A DNA stretch of 64,000 nt from Lantana camara (GCA_037501455.1 CM074858.1:36639001-36703000), one strand, 5' to 3'; shown: positions 23,491-36,984, numbered from the stretch's first letter. Made by a program: numbers and translations. The notes: generated by a model from the sequence alone, not told the origin.

Positions 23491-24643
23491 CAAACATGCA
23501 CCATCCTCCACCGGTTGTCACTTCGGGTAGCTAGCCCTAGGCGACCTGTAAACATGTAATGGGAACAGATTTGCTGTCCGTTCCCAGACAAATTGTCCTG
23601 ACTTAACAAACCTCCTGTTAAAAGTCGGTGTCAATAGTCTAAGTGTGGCGGCCGGTATTGGTGATGTCGTTGGCGCTCACCTCCCGAGCATCACCTCCAC
23701 ACATAACCGCCGGGCCCAAACTGTAAACTGTATGCTTGCATTTAAGATTAGCAGTGACCAGAGTAACACTCCAGTATACTAACTTATAACATGTGAAACT
23801 GTAACTGTAACATATGATGCTGTTTGTAAAACATATGATTCTGTCTGAAAACATGTGAAACTGTCTGTAAACTGTACTTTGAAAACATATGCAAAACATG
23901 TAACTGTCTTTGAACAAGAATGCAGAACTTTGGAAAACATGTACTGTTGATCAAGGTATACTATTAAAGTATGAATGATCCTTTCAAGAGAATGTCCCGA
24001 TAAAAGGGAGTAGTTCAAAACAAGGTTTAGCTTTGAATTTCAAAACATATGATACGATAGTATAATCGTGGTTCCAGTTGGAAAACATTTATAACTTCAC
24101 CTCACCTAATAGTAACAAAGGTAGGTAGACAGATTATGCGGTGCCCTGGGGATCCCAGTGCTCAACTTTAACTCCTGTAGGTGGTGTACTAGAGTGAGCT
24201 TAAGAACTAAGACCCACTACTAACCAAGATGCATATGAAATGCATGAAACAATGAACAAGGAACATGTAACACAAGAGAGTAATACCATTTAAGGTATTC
24301 AAGAAAGGTAACACACAAAGGAATACATCAAAGTGAGTTACTCTTAACGTTAGACTATGATCTTACTATAACCGAGTAAGCTTTAGTCAATTTATGAATC
24401 CTATCGCAAACCTTAGGTTAAGAAACAAGTCCACGAAAGAAAACACATTTTGAAAACACATTTTAGACCCTGGATATGGAAACCCTAGGTGCAAATGTCT
24501 ATTAGGAAAGCACAAGTTTTAATTCATTTTTACTATTCAAAAGCACTATTCAAAAGTACTATTCAAGATTACTATTCACAGGTTACTATTCACAGGTTAC
24601 TATTCACATGTCGGGTCAAAGGGTCGGGTCAAACCCTTACTAT

Positions 24644-24725
24644 ACACACACCCACACACACACGGTACACACACACACCATGCACGAACACACACACACA
24701 CACGACATGCACACACACACACACC
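24644..24725. repeat. (CA)n-rich microsatellite in A 3' LTR
   Basis: CA dinucleotide runs broken by GGTA, CATG and ACGA. The same array is at 35024-35105 in the 5' LTR. Confidence 0.9.
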
Positions 24726-26550
24726 CTAATCAAATTATGATCTTGATTATAACCTATAGTTTCAAGTTCATGTTACTATAATCAAGTGTGATCTAGGTTA
24801 AAGGTATAACCTATAGTTAAGAGATCCAATTAAGGCATAAGATCAAGTTATGAAACACTATTCTATCTCAGGTTATAACATGTGACACTATTAAAGTGTA
24901 CAACATGATCAAGGCACTAATCCATTAATCCAAATCATATCATAAACTCAATTCATAATCAAGAGTCATATAACAATGTGACAACATGTCACAACATATA
25001 TCATATCATACCATATCATATATCATGAACCTTTAGGCATGTAACATGTAACAATTGAATTCCATATCAACATGTAACAAGTTGTGACATAATTAATTGT
25101 AAATCACTATTCCATTAGCAAACATGCATGAACATAATTCAAATTCCATAATCATGCATCAATTCTCATAATATAACAACCATATCACATGATCAAAGCA
25201 TATACTAGAGCAATTGATAACATATTCATGCATATACTAAACAATTAAAACATATAAACAACTACACAAACATATCATAAAAACTATATAATAAATGCAT
25301 AAATTAAAATCCTATATTGCTTAGGGAAGACCCTAAGACCCAACCTAAACATAATATAAACATACCATAACATAAAACATAAACTAACTAAAACATAACA
25401 TAAAAACAAAACAACTAACCTAGCTATCAAAGGGGGGAGGCCGACGGCAATGAGGGGGAGAGGGAGAGAAGAAAGGGTGTTGTTAACACAACTTTGAGCA
25501 AGGAATGCAATGCCTCTTGGCCTCTATTTATAGCTGAAGATAAGCCCCTCACCTTGGAAATAAAATGTGGAGAAGGGTAGGAGAGCAAAATGAGATAGAT
25601 TCTCTTGGAAGCTTTAGGCATCATGAAGCTAAAATGGGACTGCTGGGGGTATTTCTGTAATTTCGTCCCCCATGGCTCGAGGATAAGTGGCTGGAAGTTT
25701 AACCATTCCGACGGCAAGAAAATTAGCTTCGAAACGCATATTCATTCATCGAAATCGGATTTACCGTTTGAAAGATACATTCGTTTTAGTGAATAAAAGT
25801 TTTGAGCTCGAAACTCGACATGAGTGAAAAACGACTTTCTAAAATGATTTTCAAGTCCGGATTGCTTCTAAAATTCAAGAAATAAATCGAGAAGCGTTTT
25901 GAGTCCAAAATCGACTATAAAACGTTTTACCGTTAAAAAGTTGAAAACGTAGGATGAATAGTGAATTCTCACGTACGAGCGTACGCTTCAATTTTTCAAA
26001 CTAGGACTTGAATCAAGAGTTGTAAAACATCTCAAAAATCTTGAAATAGCTCAAGTAGTGCAAATCCGAAGAGAAAACATTTTCCGAATGAAAACCGTTC
26101 GAAAAAGGAATAGTAAACTAGGGTTTTCAAAAACGTTTTCAATAAAACAAAGTTCCGGAATGGATTTCCAAGCCAAGAATGATTTCAAAAGACTCGTCTC
26201 GACTCAAGGATCGATTCGACTGTAACTTGGGTAGAAAAAGGTGTCAGAATCAGAAGATCATTTTCTGATGAATAGTAACTTTGGTCGGTAAGTTCCAAAA
26301 ATACCCTTATGGCTCAAGAAAGACTTTCTGAGTTCGGGAAACAAGTTCAAACGATTTGGGAAACATGTGTGATGAACCTCTAGGGTTCGAGTAGCAATAT
26401 GAACAAGGTAGGCTCGGGTTATGAATAGTAAACTGAATCAAAGGTCAAGAATTCCCCCTTAAAACAGGTCAGAACATATACGAGCACCAAGTTCATGTAA
26501 GAATGCAATGCATGATGATTCAAAAAGTTGGATCACGGTCTATAAACGCT

Positions 26551-29500
26551 TTACCAATGCCCTAACTTACTGTTTTCATCCAGGCCCTGTTTTGGGCTGT
26601 TACAATCACCCCTCCTTAAAGAGAATCTGTCCTCAGATTCTTCCGCTGTAACTGCAAACAACTCAGGGTGATGTTTCTGCATTTTCTCTTCTGTCTCCCA
26701 GGTTGCCTCTTCTGTCCCATGTCCTTTCCAAAGGACTTTAACCAAAGGAATCTTCCTATTCCTCAGCTCTTGAAACTTCCTGTCTAGAATCTTAGCGGGC
26801 TTCAAAACATAAGTCAGATCCGGTTCCAACGGTATCTCCTCTACCGGCACAACCTCTGTCTCATCCGAGAAACACTTGCGAAGCTGAGATACATGAAATA
26901 CGTTGTGGATTCCTGTAAGACCTACAGGCAAATCCAATCTATAAGCAGTCGGTCCGACTCTTTCCAGTATCTCATACGGTCCAACATATCTTGGGTTTAA
27001 CTTTCCACCTTTCCCAATTCGGGAAAATCCTTTCCTTGGCGATGCCTTCAGAAATACCTTTTCGCCCACTGCGAATTCCAAATCCCTTCTTCGTCGATCA
27101 GCATAACTCTTCTGCCTGTCCTGGGCAGCTTTCATTCTCTGGCGAATGATCTGAATCTTTTCTGTCGCTTCTCTTATCCATTTGGCCGAATTTACTCTGA
27201 TCGGTCCTTCCTCAGTACATCTCGCTTCATCCAAATCCCAGTATAACGGGGATCTACATTTCCTTCCATACAGAGCTTCATACGGAGCAGCTTTAATAGA
27301 AGCTTGATAACTATTATTGTATGCAAACTCCACAAGAGGTAAACAATCTTTCCAACTTTCCTGGAAGTCCAAAGCGCAAGCTCTTAGCATATCTTCCAAG
27401 TATTTGATCATCCTTTCTGATTGTCCATCCGTCTGAGGATGCGCTGCAGTACTGAAGTTTAACTTCGTTCCCATCAAAGTCTGAATTTCTTTCCATAAGT
27501 GCGACGTGAATTTCGGATCTCTGTCCGACACTATACTGTTCGGGACTCCATGTAGTCTAACAATCTCTTGTTGATACAGCTTTGCCAACGTGCTGACCTT
27601 ATCCGTCGTCTTAACTGGCAAAAAGTGCGCTGACTTGGTCAATCGATCAATGATCACCCAGATACTATCTTGTCCTCCTCTGACTTTGGGTAATCCAGTG
27701 ACAAAATCCATCGTGATTTGCTCCCACTTCCATGTCGGAATCGGTAATGGTTGCAACTTCCCACTCGGCTTCTGGTGCTCAGCTTTAACTTTCTGACAAG
27801 TTAAGCACTTCTTGACATAGTTGGCTATGTCTCTCTTCATTCCGTTCCACCAGAAATGCGTCTTAACATCTTGATACATCTTAGTGCCTCCGGGATGTAT
27901 CGTGTACTTAGTCTTATGCGCTTCATCGAGAATCTCTTTCCTCAAAACAGTTGGTACGCATACTCGACCTTTGTACCTCAATATTCCATGTTCATCAACC
28001 CTGAACTTAGTCTCATCATCTTTCTCCTTAGATTCGAGACATTTCTTAATCCACTCGTCGTTCTTCTGAGCTTCCAACACTTGTTCTTTCAATGGTGATA
28101 TCATCACAACATTCGCAATTCGAGCTTTGGTTATCACCTCGATTCTTTCTCTTTGATCAACCTCGGGATTGGCAGAAATCTGTGCCAAACGAACTTTCCT
28201 GCTTAGAGCATCTGCTACAACATTCGCCTTTCCTGGATGGTACTGAATAATGCAATCGTAGTCCTCCAGAAATTCCATCCATCTCCTCTGTCGCATATTC
28301 AACTCCTTCTGAGTGAATAGATATCGCAGGCTCTTATGATCAGTAAAGATCTCAAACGTAACTCCATACAGGTAATGTCTCCATTTCCCAAGGGCAAAAA
28401 CTATCGCGGCTAACTCCAAATCATGTGTCGGGTAGTTGACTTCATGCGTTTTGAGTTTCCTTGATGCATACGCAATCACCTTTCCATTCTGCATCAAAAC
28501 TCCTCCTAGTCCTTCTTTCGAAGCATCGGTGTAAACAGTATATCCTTCTTTTCCTTCTGGTAACGCTAACACGGGTGCAGTTGTTAGCATCTCCTTCAAT
28601 CTTTGAAAACTTTGCTCACACTTCTCCGTCCATTCAAACTTCCCTTCTTTCTTTGTCAACTTAGTGAGAGGTGTAGCTATCTTCGAGAAATCTTGGACAA
28701 ACCTTCGGTAGTAACCAGCTAATCCCAGAAAACTCCTCACTTCTGAAGGATTCTTCGGTGACTTCCAATCCATGATCGTCTCGATCTTCGAGGGATCTAC
28801 TTCGATTCCAGATCCTGATATGATGTGTCCGAGAAATGTAACTCTCTCAAGCCAGAACTCACATTTACTGAACTTTGCATATAGCTTGTGATCCAGCAAA
28901 GTGCGTAACACGATTCGAAGATGCTCAGCATGTTCCTCCGGTGTCTTCGAAAATACCAAAATATCGTCGATGAAGATCACTACAAACTTGTCAAGAAACG
29001 GCTTGAATATACGGTGCATCATATCCATGAATGCAGCTGGTGCGTTTGTCAAACCAAACGGCATTACTACAAACTCATAATGTCCGTATCGGCTATTGAA
29101 AGCAGTCTTCGGAATATCTGCTTCCCTGATCTTCAACTGATAATACCCTTGTCTAAGATCTAACTTGGAGTAGACCTTCGATCCTTGAAGTATATCGAAC
29201 AGCTCTTCAATTTGAGGGAGAGGATACTTATTCTTGATTGTCATCCTGTTCAGCTCCCGATAGTCAATGCATAAACGCAATGATCCATCCTTCTTCTTAA
29301 CGAAAAGCACAGGCGCTCCCCACGGCGAGGTGCTCGGTCGAACATATCCTGACTCAATCAGTTCATCTAATTCAGCTGGTGCCATTCTGTAAGGTGTCTT
29401 TGAATACGGCTCAGCTCCTGATATCGTCTCGATCGTAAACTCCAACTCTCGGTCAGGAGGTAACGAATCTAAATGCTCAGGAAACACATCTAGGAACTCG

Positions 29501-31140
29501 TTCACCACTTCCACTTCTTCGATCTTAAGTTGATCTTTCGGTCTATTCAAAAGATAAGCCACAATTCCACTAGCTCCTTTCTGAATCAACTTCTTAGCTT
29601 CCATCGAAGAAATCACTGATAACTCCTCAACTTTACCTTCTGATGTCCCACTTTCATCTTCTTCCAAGATGATCTCTTTCTTGTAACAATCTAACTTAGC
29701 TCGGTACTTAGACAACCAATCCATACCAAGTATAACCTCGTATCTTGTCATCGGTAACTCAATCAGATCCGTCGGGTAACAACGGGTACCAATACATATA
29801 GGGCAGCGTTTATATACTTGATCCGTAACAAGGCAAGTTCCCAAAGGAGAACTCACTTCAAATTTATATGGCAAGTATTCAAGCGGAAACTGTAAATGCG
29901 CACATAATTCAGAAGCAACAAATGAATGCGTGGCACCAGGGTCATACAAGACCTTAACTGGCGTGTTAAGAATGTGCACAATACCTTCCACAACAGACGA
30001 AGGGTCAACCTCCTCCTTACCATCCAAAGCATAAGCTCTGCCTCTGACCACCGGTTTGTTCGTCGTACCCACCACTGCTTTTCCTTTATCCTGGACCCCA
30101 AATCTCCTGATCTTGTGCGGGCAACTATCCATCTGGTGCTCAGGGGAACCACACGCGAAACACTGTCCAGCTTTCTTGCGACAGTTTTCCTCAGTGTGTC
30201 CCGTTCGGCGACAATATCGACAAACAATTTCCTCTGGACCTGGCTGAGGTGCTCTCTGCTGTTGGGGCGCCCTCTGGTACTGCTGTGGCGCTTTCTGCTT
30301 CTGTGCTTGCTGTTTCGGTGGAGCATTCTGCTGCTGACGCTGTGGTGTTATCATTGGCCTCTTTCCAGTTCCTTGGGGAAAAGATCCGGAAGGTCGCTTA
30401 TTCCCTTGATAAGGCTTAGGGTTAGAAGGTCCTTGACGGGCAGTAGTTATCTTGATCTCCTTGTGTGCAGCCTCAACCCTTAGCGCTCTATCAACAGCCT
30501 GGTTGTAGGTCTCAATAACCAAAGAAGCAAGTGCCAACCGAATTTCAGGCTTCAGTCCATCGATAAACCTCTTCGTCTTGCGACGCTCATCATTCAGAAT
30601 ATGAGGCGCATACTTGATCAGCCTCACAAACCTAGCCTCATACTCCATCACATTCATAGTTCCCTGAACCAGACTCATAAACTCAGCCTCTCGTGCATCA
30701 CGAGTCACTTGAGGCGTATACTTCTGCTGAAACTCTCTGATAAACTCATCCCAACTTCCTTCAACGTTATTCTCAATCCACATATGCTGAACGTGCTTCC
30801 ACCAATTGTATGCAGCTCCTTCCATAAGAAAAGTAGCATACCGAACTCGTTCACGATCCTCTGGGTAGATCTCCATAGCCTCGAAAATTTTCTCAAGACT
30901 GGTAATCCAATTCTCAGCCTTTATGTCGTTCGGTTCTCCATAGAACTTAGGTGGATTCATCCTCAGAAACTTCTCTAATGACCTTTCATTAGGAGGATTA
31001 TCTCTCGGTGCACAAGCCCTCATAAATTGTCGTAGCACATCCCTTAATTCCGGAGTTCTTTCTCTTTCAGGGGGTGGCGTGACATCTCTTTGGGGTGGCA
31101 GTGGTGGTACACGATTCCGGGGTGCTCTTCTCGGTGGCAT
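26551..31140 (-). CDS. Gag-Pol polyprotein of element A
   Basis: One 1529-residue frame encodes capsid, protease, reverse transcriptase/RNase H and integrase for retrotransposition. The start at 31140 (MPPRR) is chosen over an in-frame Met 26 codons upstream because C has a similar MPP start just after an acceptor-like AG. Seen in order, with rough residues: gag core with YNWWKHV (112); two CX2CX4HX4C knuckles (304, 324); protease motif DPGATHSF (400), where plant elements usually have D-S/T-G; RT with [10 protein letters not shown] (623) and FIDDILVFS (723); RNase H with YTDAS (869) and a later TDHKSL; integrase HHCC zinc region (1078-1118); core D (1144), D (1205) and E with 35 residues between the last two; chromodomain-like tail (1395-1496) with [14 protein letters not shown]. 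The frame crosses the polypurine tract and stops 54 bases inside the 3' LTR. No stop or frameshift is seen. Confidence 0.95.
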   Translation of the reverse strand: MPPRRAPRNRVPPLPPQRDVTPPPERERTPELRDVLRQFMRACAPRDNPPNERSLEKFLRMNPPKFYGEPNDIKAENWITSLEKIFEAMEIYPEDRERVRYATFLMEGAAYNWWKHVQHMWIENNVEGSWDEFIREFQQKYTPQVTRDAREAEFMSLVQGTMNVMEYEARFVRLIKYAPHILNDERRKTKRFIDGLKPEIRLALASLVIETYNQAVDRALRVEAAHKEIKITTARQGPSNPKPYQGNKRPSGSFPQGTGKRPMITPQRQQQNAPPKQQAQKQKAPQQYQRAPQQQRAPQPGPEEIVCRYCRRTGHTEENCRKKAGQCFACGSPEHQMDSCPHKIRRFGVQDKGKAVVGTTNKPVVRGRAYALDGKEEVDPSSVVEGIVHILNTPVKVLYDPGATHSFVASELCAHLQFPLEYLPYKFEVSSPLGTCLVTDQVYKRCPICIGTRCYPTDLIELPMTRYEVILGMDWLSKYRAKLDCYKKEIILEEDESGTSEGKVEELSVISSMEAKKLIQKGASGIVAYLLNRPKDQLKIEEVEVVNEFLDVFPEHLDSLPPDRELEFTIETISGAEPYSKTPYRMAPAELDELIESGYVRPSTSPWGAPVLFVKKKDGSLRLCIDYRELNRMTIKNKYPLPQIEELFDILQGSKVYSKLDLRQGYYQLKIREADIPKTAFNSRYGHYEFVVMPFGLTNAPAAFMDMMHRIFKPFLDKFVVIFIDDILVFSKTPEEHAEHLRIVLRTLLDHKLYAKFSKCEFWLERVTFLGHIISGSGIEVDPSKIETIMDWKSPKNPSEVRSFLGLAGYYRRFVQDFSKIATPLTKLTKKEGKFEWTEKCEQSFQRLKEMLTTAPVLALPEGKEGYTVYTDASKEGLGGVLMQNGKVIAYASRKLKTHEVNYPTHDLELAAIVFALGKWRHYLYGVTFEIFTDHKSLRYLFTQKELNMRQRRWMEFLEDYDCIIQYHPGKANVVADALSRKVRLAQISANPEVDQRERIEVITKARIANVVMISPLKEQVLEAQKNDEWIKKCLESKEKDDETKFRVDEHGILRYKGRVCVPTVLRKEILDEAHKTKYTIHPGGTKMYQDVKTHFWWNGMKRDIANYVKKCLTCQKVKAEHQKPSGKLQPLPIPTWKWEQITMDFVTGLPKVRGGQDSIWVIIDRLTKSAHFLPVKTTDKVSTLAKLYQQEIVRLHGVPNSIVSDRDPKFTSHLWKEIQTLMGTKLNFSTAAHPQTDGQSERMIKYLEDMLRACALDFQESWKDCLPLVEFAYNNSYQASIKAAPYEALYGRKCRSPLYWDLDEARCTEEGPIRVNSAKWIREATEKIQIIRQRMKAAQDRQKSYADRRRRDLEFAVGEKVFLKASPRKGFSRIGKGGKLNPRYVGPYEILERVGPTAYRLDLPVGLTGIHNVFHVSQLRKCFSDETEVVPVEEIPLEPDLTYVLKPAKILDRKFQELRNRKIPLVKVLWKGHGTEEATWETEEKMQKHHPELFAVTAEESEDRFSLRRGDCNSPKQGLDENSKLGHW
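26605..26620 (-). other. Polypurine tract of A
   Basis: On the minus strand AAGGAGGGGTGAT abuts the 3' LTR start. It is translated as part of gag-pol (RRGD). A hairpin lies at 26622-26641 just upstream. Confidence 0.8.
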
Positions 31141-31969
31141 ATTGTTACTGAATTCATAAGCACTCAGATACATATATTCGATGCATGACATATAATGATT
31201 CACAGAATCCGTAACCACGTATTCACATTCTCACGTAGTCACACATAAGTATGAGAACAATACATTCCCATAACAACATGTCAGCAAAGATTCAAGATCT
31301 CCAAACATATCATATAATCAGAAACAATTGTCAGATAACATGTAAACGAGAACAGAAGCTCGGGCAACATATCAACATATCAGAAACATGTATAACACAT
31401 CCCAAAACATGATCAACATGTAAAACGGGAACAGAACGTGTACTGTCATATCAACAAGAACTGTAACATGATCAGAAGCATGATCAACATATCCAGAAGC
31501 GTATCAACATATCAAGAACAATAGCATGCTAACAATAAATGAAATGGCATGATCCTATCAACGGTCCTAATGGTATCTTGAAGCAACTCTAAGACTCATG
31601 CAATGACAGTTATGGAAAGCAGTAAACAGATATCCAACATAAAGCCGAAAGTGTTATAACTGTGCAAGGTTTGGTAAAATTTACTACAGGCCACATGTTA
31701 ACAGTATTAATTCAAAATGGGGAGGACCCGATACTATCGAGTTGACTCCCTTACAGGCCTTACCAATCCGTCCAACCCTGCTGAAAATAACCTAGTAGGT
31801 ACCAAGTCATCTGAACCGTCATCCGTGGTGCCAAAAGTCGGGGACCATCTACCAGAGCTATACATCCCCTCATCCAAAAGTCAGTCCTGAACTGTCCCGG
31901 CTATACGTCCGCCATTGATAGATAGATATATATGCATCAGTACTATATACAGAAATCTCCCATCAGCAA
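31141..31969 (-). other. Non-coding spacer between extra ORF and gag of A
   Basis: AT-rich sequence with repeated AACATATCA-like words and no supported frame. A GAATTCAG acceptor-like AG lies five bases before the gag ATG. Confidence 0.6.
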
Positions 31970-32650
31970 TCAACCCTGATAACTGTGATCCAAAGAACCC
32001 CTGGTGGTGTCATCAGAAACGGCAACGACCTCACCCTGTCCGTGTCCTGCTGGATCATCTCCGCCATCATCATCATCATCAGATCCTCCATCGCCTCCAT
32101 CAGACTGCTCCTGCATAGGCTCGGGCTCCTGAGAAGCCTGACTGACATCCTGACCCTCGACCTCCTCAATTGCCTGCTCATCGGATAAGTGATAGGTTTC
32201 ATACAGGCGAGCTCTCACGCGGGCACGGTAGTGCTGGTGACACTCCATAGAGGTGTCGCGATCAATAGTCATCTGCATAAGATCTGCCTCCAGCTCAGCA
32301 ATACGAGCAACCCTCTGATCAGCAATATGAGTCATCTCTGCAGCATGCTCACGAGCGATGTCCCTATCAATCTGGTACTGCAGTGACTGATCCTGATAGC
32401 GCAGAGACTCCAACCTGACCTCACGGGTCCTCTGATACTCCTGAAAGTAACCATCTCTCTCAGACTCGAGATAGTGCACAACTCTGTTAGGATAGGAATA
32501 CCCAGGCCTGCTACTGTTCCTAGACCTACGCCAAGTGTAGAAACGAGTGCCTCCACGGCGAGAAACTGCCACAGTACGCGGGGCCTCAAACTGCTCAAAG
32601 AAAGCCTCATCCATCTGCTGATTAGGATCCTGGTGTGGCTGAACTGCCAT
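31970..32650 (-). CDS. Extra 226-residue ORF upstream of gag in element A, function unknown
   Basis: An open frame in the same orientation as gag-pol lies between primer site and gag, about 165 bases after the primer site. I chose the Met at 32650 (MAVQPHQD) because its context GCT-ATG-G is favourable; the frame is open 42 codons further up but that part is hydrophobic and odd. The N-terminal third is rich in Arg and aromatic residues (RRGGTRFYTWRR). The middle, about 75-165, is highly charged with heptad-like Leu/Ile spacing, suggesting a coiled coil. The tail is acidic (GGSDDDDDGG). No zinc knuckle, gag core, signal peptide or membrane segment is visible. I do not recognise a family. It could be an accessory protein or a remnant of duplicated gag; B, C, D and F have no counterpart. 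Confidence 0.6.
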   Translation of the reverse strand: MAVQPHQDPNQQMDEAFFEQFEAPRTVAVSRRGGTRFYTWRRSRNSSRPGYSYPNRVVHYLESERDGYFQEYQRTREVRLESLRYQDQSLQYQIDRDIAREHAAEMTHIADQRVARIAELEADLMQMTIDRDTSMECHQHYRARVRARLYETYHLSDEQAIEEVEGQDVSQASQEPEPMQEQSDGGDGGSDDDDDGGDDPAGHGQGEVVAVSDDTTRGSLDHSYQG

Positions 32651-32816
32651 AGCTATACAGAAGATACCACAGATATGAAATCCAGATAACAGAACCATAC
32701 AATCCCAAATATCCTGTCTCGATGCAATATGAGAATGATCCTGGATACAATGCGTGAACAATCCATGATGCAACATGAGAGCAATCTAGGTTAAGTCTCT
32801 TCTTACTTAACCCGAT

Positions 32817-32828
32817 GCTCTGATACCA
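32817..32828 (-). other. Primer-binding site of A
   Basis: TGGTATCAGAGC on the minus strand, eight bases from the LTR end, matches plant initiator tRNA-Met. A perfect 8-bp stem (32789-32796 with 32805-32812) follows. Confidence 0.93.
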
Positions 32829-32836
32829 CCTCAGGC

Positions 32837-35800
32837 TGTAACGCCCCCACCCGTACCAGAACAAGAGGAGAGCGGCGTCTCAACCCCCGCACTGAAGCAC
32901 CCCTCAAGTAATGGTGTGAGCCATCACTCAAGAAATACTCCAGCGAACGGCTGTCTATCAGAACTATACATGTACAACGATGTGGCTATGCAGCGGAAAA
33001 TCAGAGTATTTTAAAACTTTTCAAAACATGTGCGTGATGGCATGTAACAAGCAAGAACATATTGATCGTGTAAGAGAGACTCGGCATATCAGAACATATA
33101 ACAGATGAACATATAAGTACCGATATAACAGAGTTCAAAATATCGGTAACAGAGTAGCAGAGAGAGTATAACAAAGATACTCAAGTATTCAGAAACATAT
33201 ACAGAAGTATAAAGTGATGCAGCCATAAAACATATGCAGGACACAAAAGGAAGTAATACTAAGTCCTGACTGAAACAAAAATGACAATCTAGAGCTTCAA
33301 GATACCTCTAGACTGCGGCTGCAAGACCTGAAACCACGAGGCAAGAAAACGGGAGAGGTATTAGTCAAAAGGACTAAGTGAGGGAATACTTTAAAGAAAG
33401 TACTGAATTAAAGAACTTGAAGTAAAGTTCGAAACTGTTAAATGCAATGCTTTAAAGAAGAACTTGAAACAAGTTCGGTTGGTAAAACTCTTTGAATGCG
33501 ATGCTGTAAAAGAATGCACGTTATAAAACATTTTCATGAATGCTATCACACGCGCACACATATGCTGTTGATGGTTCATAGTTCTTTCATAAAACGGGAT
33601 AAGGGTAAAGTGAACTTTTCCAGATATGAACCATCCTTTATGAAACAGAATTTTTTTTGCCCGCAAGCTAGGCTCCTCCATCCTTACTCCAGAAAACATG
33701 ATTTGGTTGAGCATCGGACCAGGATCGACAATAATTCCACGTATAGTAGAGTATCGGACCAGGATCAACAATAACCCCACATAAAGTAGAGTATTGGACC
33801 AAGGTCAACAACAACTCCGTACACAGTAGACTATTGGACCAAGGTCAACAACAACTCTTACCAACACATATAAACATGCACCATCCTCCACCGGTTGTCA
33901 CTTCGGGTAGCTAGCCCTAGGCGACCTGTAAACATGTAATGGGAACAGATTTGCTGTCCGTTCCCAGACAAATTGTCCTGACTTAACAAACCTCCTGTTA
34001 AAAGTCGGTGTCAATAGTCTAAGTGTGGCGGCCGGTATTGGTGATGTCGTTGGCGCTCACCTCCCGAGCATCACCTCCACACATAACCGCCGGGCCCAAA
34101 CTGTAAACTGTATGCTTGCATTTAAGATTAGCAGTGACCAGAGTAACACTCCAGTATACTAACTTATAACATGTGAAACTGTAACTGTAACATATGATGC
34201 TGTTTGTAAAACATATGATTCTGTCTGAAAACATGTGAAACTGTCTGTAAACTGTACTTTGAAAACATATGCAAAACATGTAACTGTCTTTGAACAAGAA
34301 TGCAGAACTTTGGAAAACATGTACTGTTGATCAAGGTATACTATTAAAGTATGAATGATCCTTTCAAGAGAATGTCCCGATAAAAGGGAGTAGTTCAAAA
34401 CAAGGTTTATCTTTGAATTTCAAAACATATGATACGATAGTATAATCGTGGTTCCAGTTGGAAAACATTTATAACTTCACCTCACCTAATAGTAACAAAG
34501 GTAGGTAGACAGATTATGCGGTGCCCTGGGGATCCCAGTGCTCAACTTTAACTCCTGTAGGTGGTGTACTAGAGTGAGCTTAAGAACTAAGACCCACTAC
34601 TAACCAAGATGCATATGAAATGCATGAAACAATGAACAAGGAACATGTAACACAAGAGAGTAATACCATTTAAGGTATTCAAGAAAGGTAACACACAAAG
34701 GAATACATCAAAGTGAGTTACTCTTAACGTTAGACTATGATCTTACTATAACCGAGTAAGCTTTAGTCAATTTATGAATCCTATCGCAAACCTTAGGTTA
34801 AGAAACAAGTCCACGAAAGAAAACACATTTTGAAAACACATTTTAGACCCTGGATATGGAAACCCTAGGTGCAAATGTCTATTAGGAAAGCACAAGTTTT
34901 AATTCATTTTTACTATTCAAAAGCACTATTCAAAAGTACTATTCAAGATTACTATTCACAGGTTACTATTCACAGGTTACTATTCACATGTCGGGTCAAA
35001 GGGTCGGGTCAAACCCTTACTATACACACACCCACACACACACGGTACACACACACACCATGCACGAACACACACACACACACGGCATGCACACACACAC
35101 ACACCCTAATCAAATTATGATCTTGATTATAACCTATAGTTTCAAGTTCATGTTACTATAATCAAGTGTGATCTAGGTTAAAGGTATAACCTATAGTTAA
35201 GAGATCCAATTAAGGCATAAGATCAAGTTATGAAACACTATTCTATCTTAGGTTATAACATGTGACACTATTAAAGTGTACAACATGATCAAGGCACTAA
35301 TCCATTAATCCAAATCATATCATAAACTCAATTCATAATCAAGAGTCATATAACAATGTGACAACATGTCACAACATATATCATATCATACCATATCATA
35401 TATCATGAACCTTTAGGCATGTAACATGTAACAATTGAATTCCATATCAACATGTAACAAGTTGTGACATAATTAATTGTAAATCACTATTCCATTAGCA
35501 AACATGCATGAACATAATTCAAATTCCATAATCATGCATCAATTCTCATAATATAACAACCATATCACATGATCAAAGCATATACTAGAGCAATTGATAA
35601 CATATTCATGCATATACTAAACAATTAAAACATATAAACAACTACACAAACATATCATAAAAACTATATAATAAATGCATAAATTAAAATCCTATATGGC
35701 TTAGGGAAGACCCTAAGACCCAACCTAAACATAATATAAACATACCATAACATAAAACATAAACTAACTAAAACATAACATAAAAACAAAACAACTAACC

Positions 35801-36984
35801 TAGCTATCAAAGGGGGGAGGCCGACGGCAATGAGGGGGAGAGGGAGAGAAGAAAGGGTGTTGTTAACACAACTTTGAGCAAGGAATGCAATGCCTCTTGG
35901 CCTCTATTTATAGCTGAAGATAAGCCCCTCACCTTGGAAATAAAATGTGGAGAAGGGTAGGAGAGCAAAATGAGATAGATTCTCTTGGAAGCTTTAGGCA
36001 TCATGAAGCTAAAATGGGACTGCTGGGGGTATTTCTGTAATTTCGTCCCCCATGGCTCGAGGATAAGTGGCTGGAAGTTTAACCATTCCGACGGCAAGAA
36101 AATTAGCTTCGAAACGCATATTCATTCATCGAAATCGGATTTACCGTTTGAAAGATACATTCGTTTTAGTGAATAAAAGTTTTGAGCTCGAAACTCGACA
36201 TGAGTGAAAAACGACTTTCTAAAATGATTTTCAAGTCCGGATTGCTTCTAAAATTCAAGAAATAAATCGAGAAGCGTTTTGAGTCCAAAATCGACTATAA
36301 AACGTTTTACCGTTAAAAAGTTGAAAACGTAGGATGAATAGTGAATTCTCACGTACGAGCGTACGCTTCAATTTTTCAAACTAGGACTTGAATCAAGAGT
36401 TGTAAAACATCTCAAAAATCTTGAAATAGCTCAAGTAGTGCAAATCCGAAGAGAAAACATTTTCCGAATGAAAACCGTTCGAAAAAGGAATAGTAAACTA
36501 GGGTTTTCAAAAACGTTTTCAATAAAACAAAGTTCCGGAATGGATTTCCAAGCCAAGAATGATTTCAAAAGACTCGTCTCGACTCAAGGATCGATTCGAC
36601 TGTAACTTGGGTAGAAAAAGGTGTCAGAATCAGAAGATCATTTTCTGATGAATAGTAACTTTGGTCGGTAAGTTCCAAAAATACCCTTATGGCTCAAGAA
36701 AGACTTTCTGAGTTCGGGAAACAAGTTCAAACGATTTGGGAAACATGTGTGATGAACCTCTAGGGTTCGAGTAGCAATATGAACAAGGTAGGCTCGGGTT
36801 ATGAATAGTAAACTGAATCAAAGGTCAAGAATTCCCCCTTAAAACAGGTCAGAACATATACGAGCACCAAGTTCATGTAAGAATGCAATGCATGATGATT
36901 CAAAAAGTTGGATCACGGTCTATAAACGCTTTACCAATGCCCTAACTTACTGTTTTCATCCAGGCCCTGTTTTGGGCTGTTACA
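32837..36984 (-). repeat. A 5' LTR
   Basis: 4148 bp, equal in length to the 3' LTR and nearly identical to it. A donor-like TAG|GTTAGT (minus) lies near 35793-35803. The frames scattered through it repeat those of the other LTR and lack protein features. Confidence 0.95.

Larger units (their letters stand above)
22457..26604 (-). repeat. A 3' LTR
   Basis: Minus-strand ends TGTAACAGCCC and GGGCGTTACA. It contains four exact-period 40-bp repeats (23331-23490), a GGGAAC/GTTCCC hairpin near 23559-23585, a (CA)n-rich stretch (24644-24725), the R-like hairpin at 22971-23005 and a U5 hairpin near 22520-22560. The last codons of gag-pol lie in its first 54 bases. Confidence 0.95.
22457..36984 (-). 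mobile_element. Element A: complete, young chromodomain Ty3/Gypsy retrotransposon (Tekay-like)
   Basis: Two 4148-bp LTRs (22457-26604 and 32837-36984) flank a 6232-bp internal domain, with target duplication AGTTA at 22452-22456 and 36985-36989. Orientation is minus: 5' LTR at the right, primer site 32817-32828, extra ORF, gag-pol, polypurine tract 26605-26620. I found about eight LTR differences by eye (about 0.2%), making it the most recent insertion here. Gag-pol is one open frame with a chromodomain-like C-terminus. The Tekay/Del assignment rests on long LTRs, the Met primer and the chromodomain; an RT tree would settle it. Confidence 0.95.

Noticed and set aside
29926..30483. 185-codon plus-strand frame
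   Set aside because: It lies wholly antisense to the gag/protease part of gag-pol of A and has no features of its own.
32839..32990. Host gene or promoter at the start of the A LTR
   Set aside because: The sequence is identical to the other LTR and explained by the element. No host exon is recognisable anywhere in the window.
22457..36984. The 10.4-kb-apart duplicate blocks as a segmental duplication or assembly error
   Set aside because: Equal 4148-bp length, TG...CA ends, primer site, polypurine tract and AGTTA target copies show ordinary LTRs of one element.
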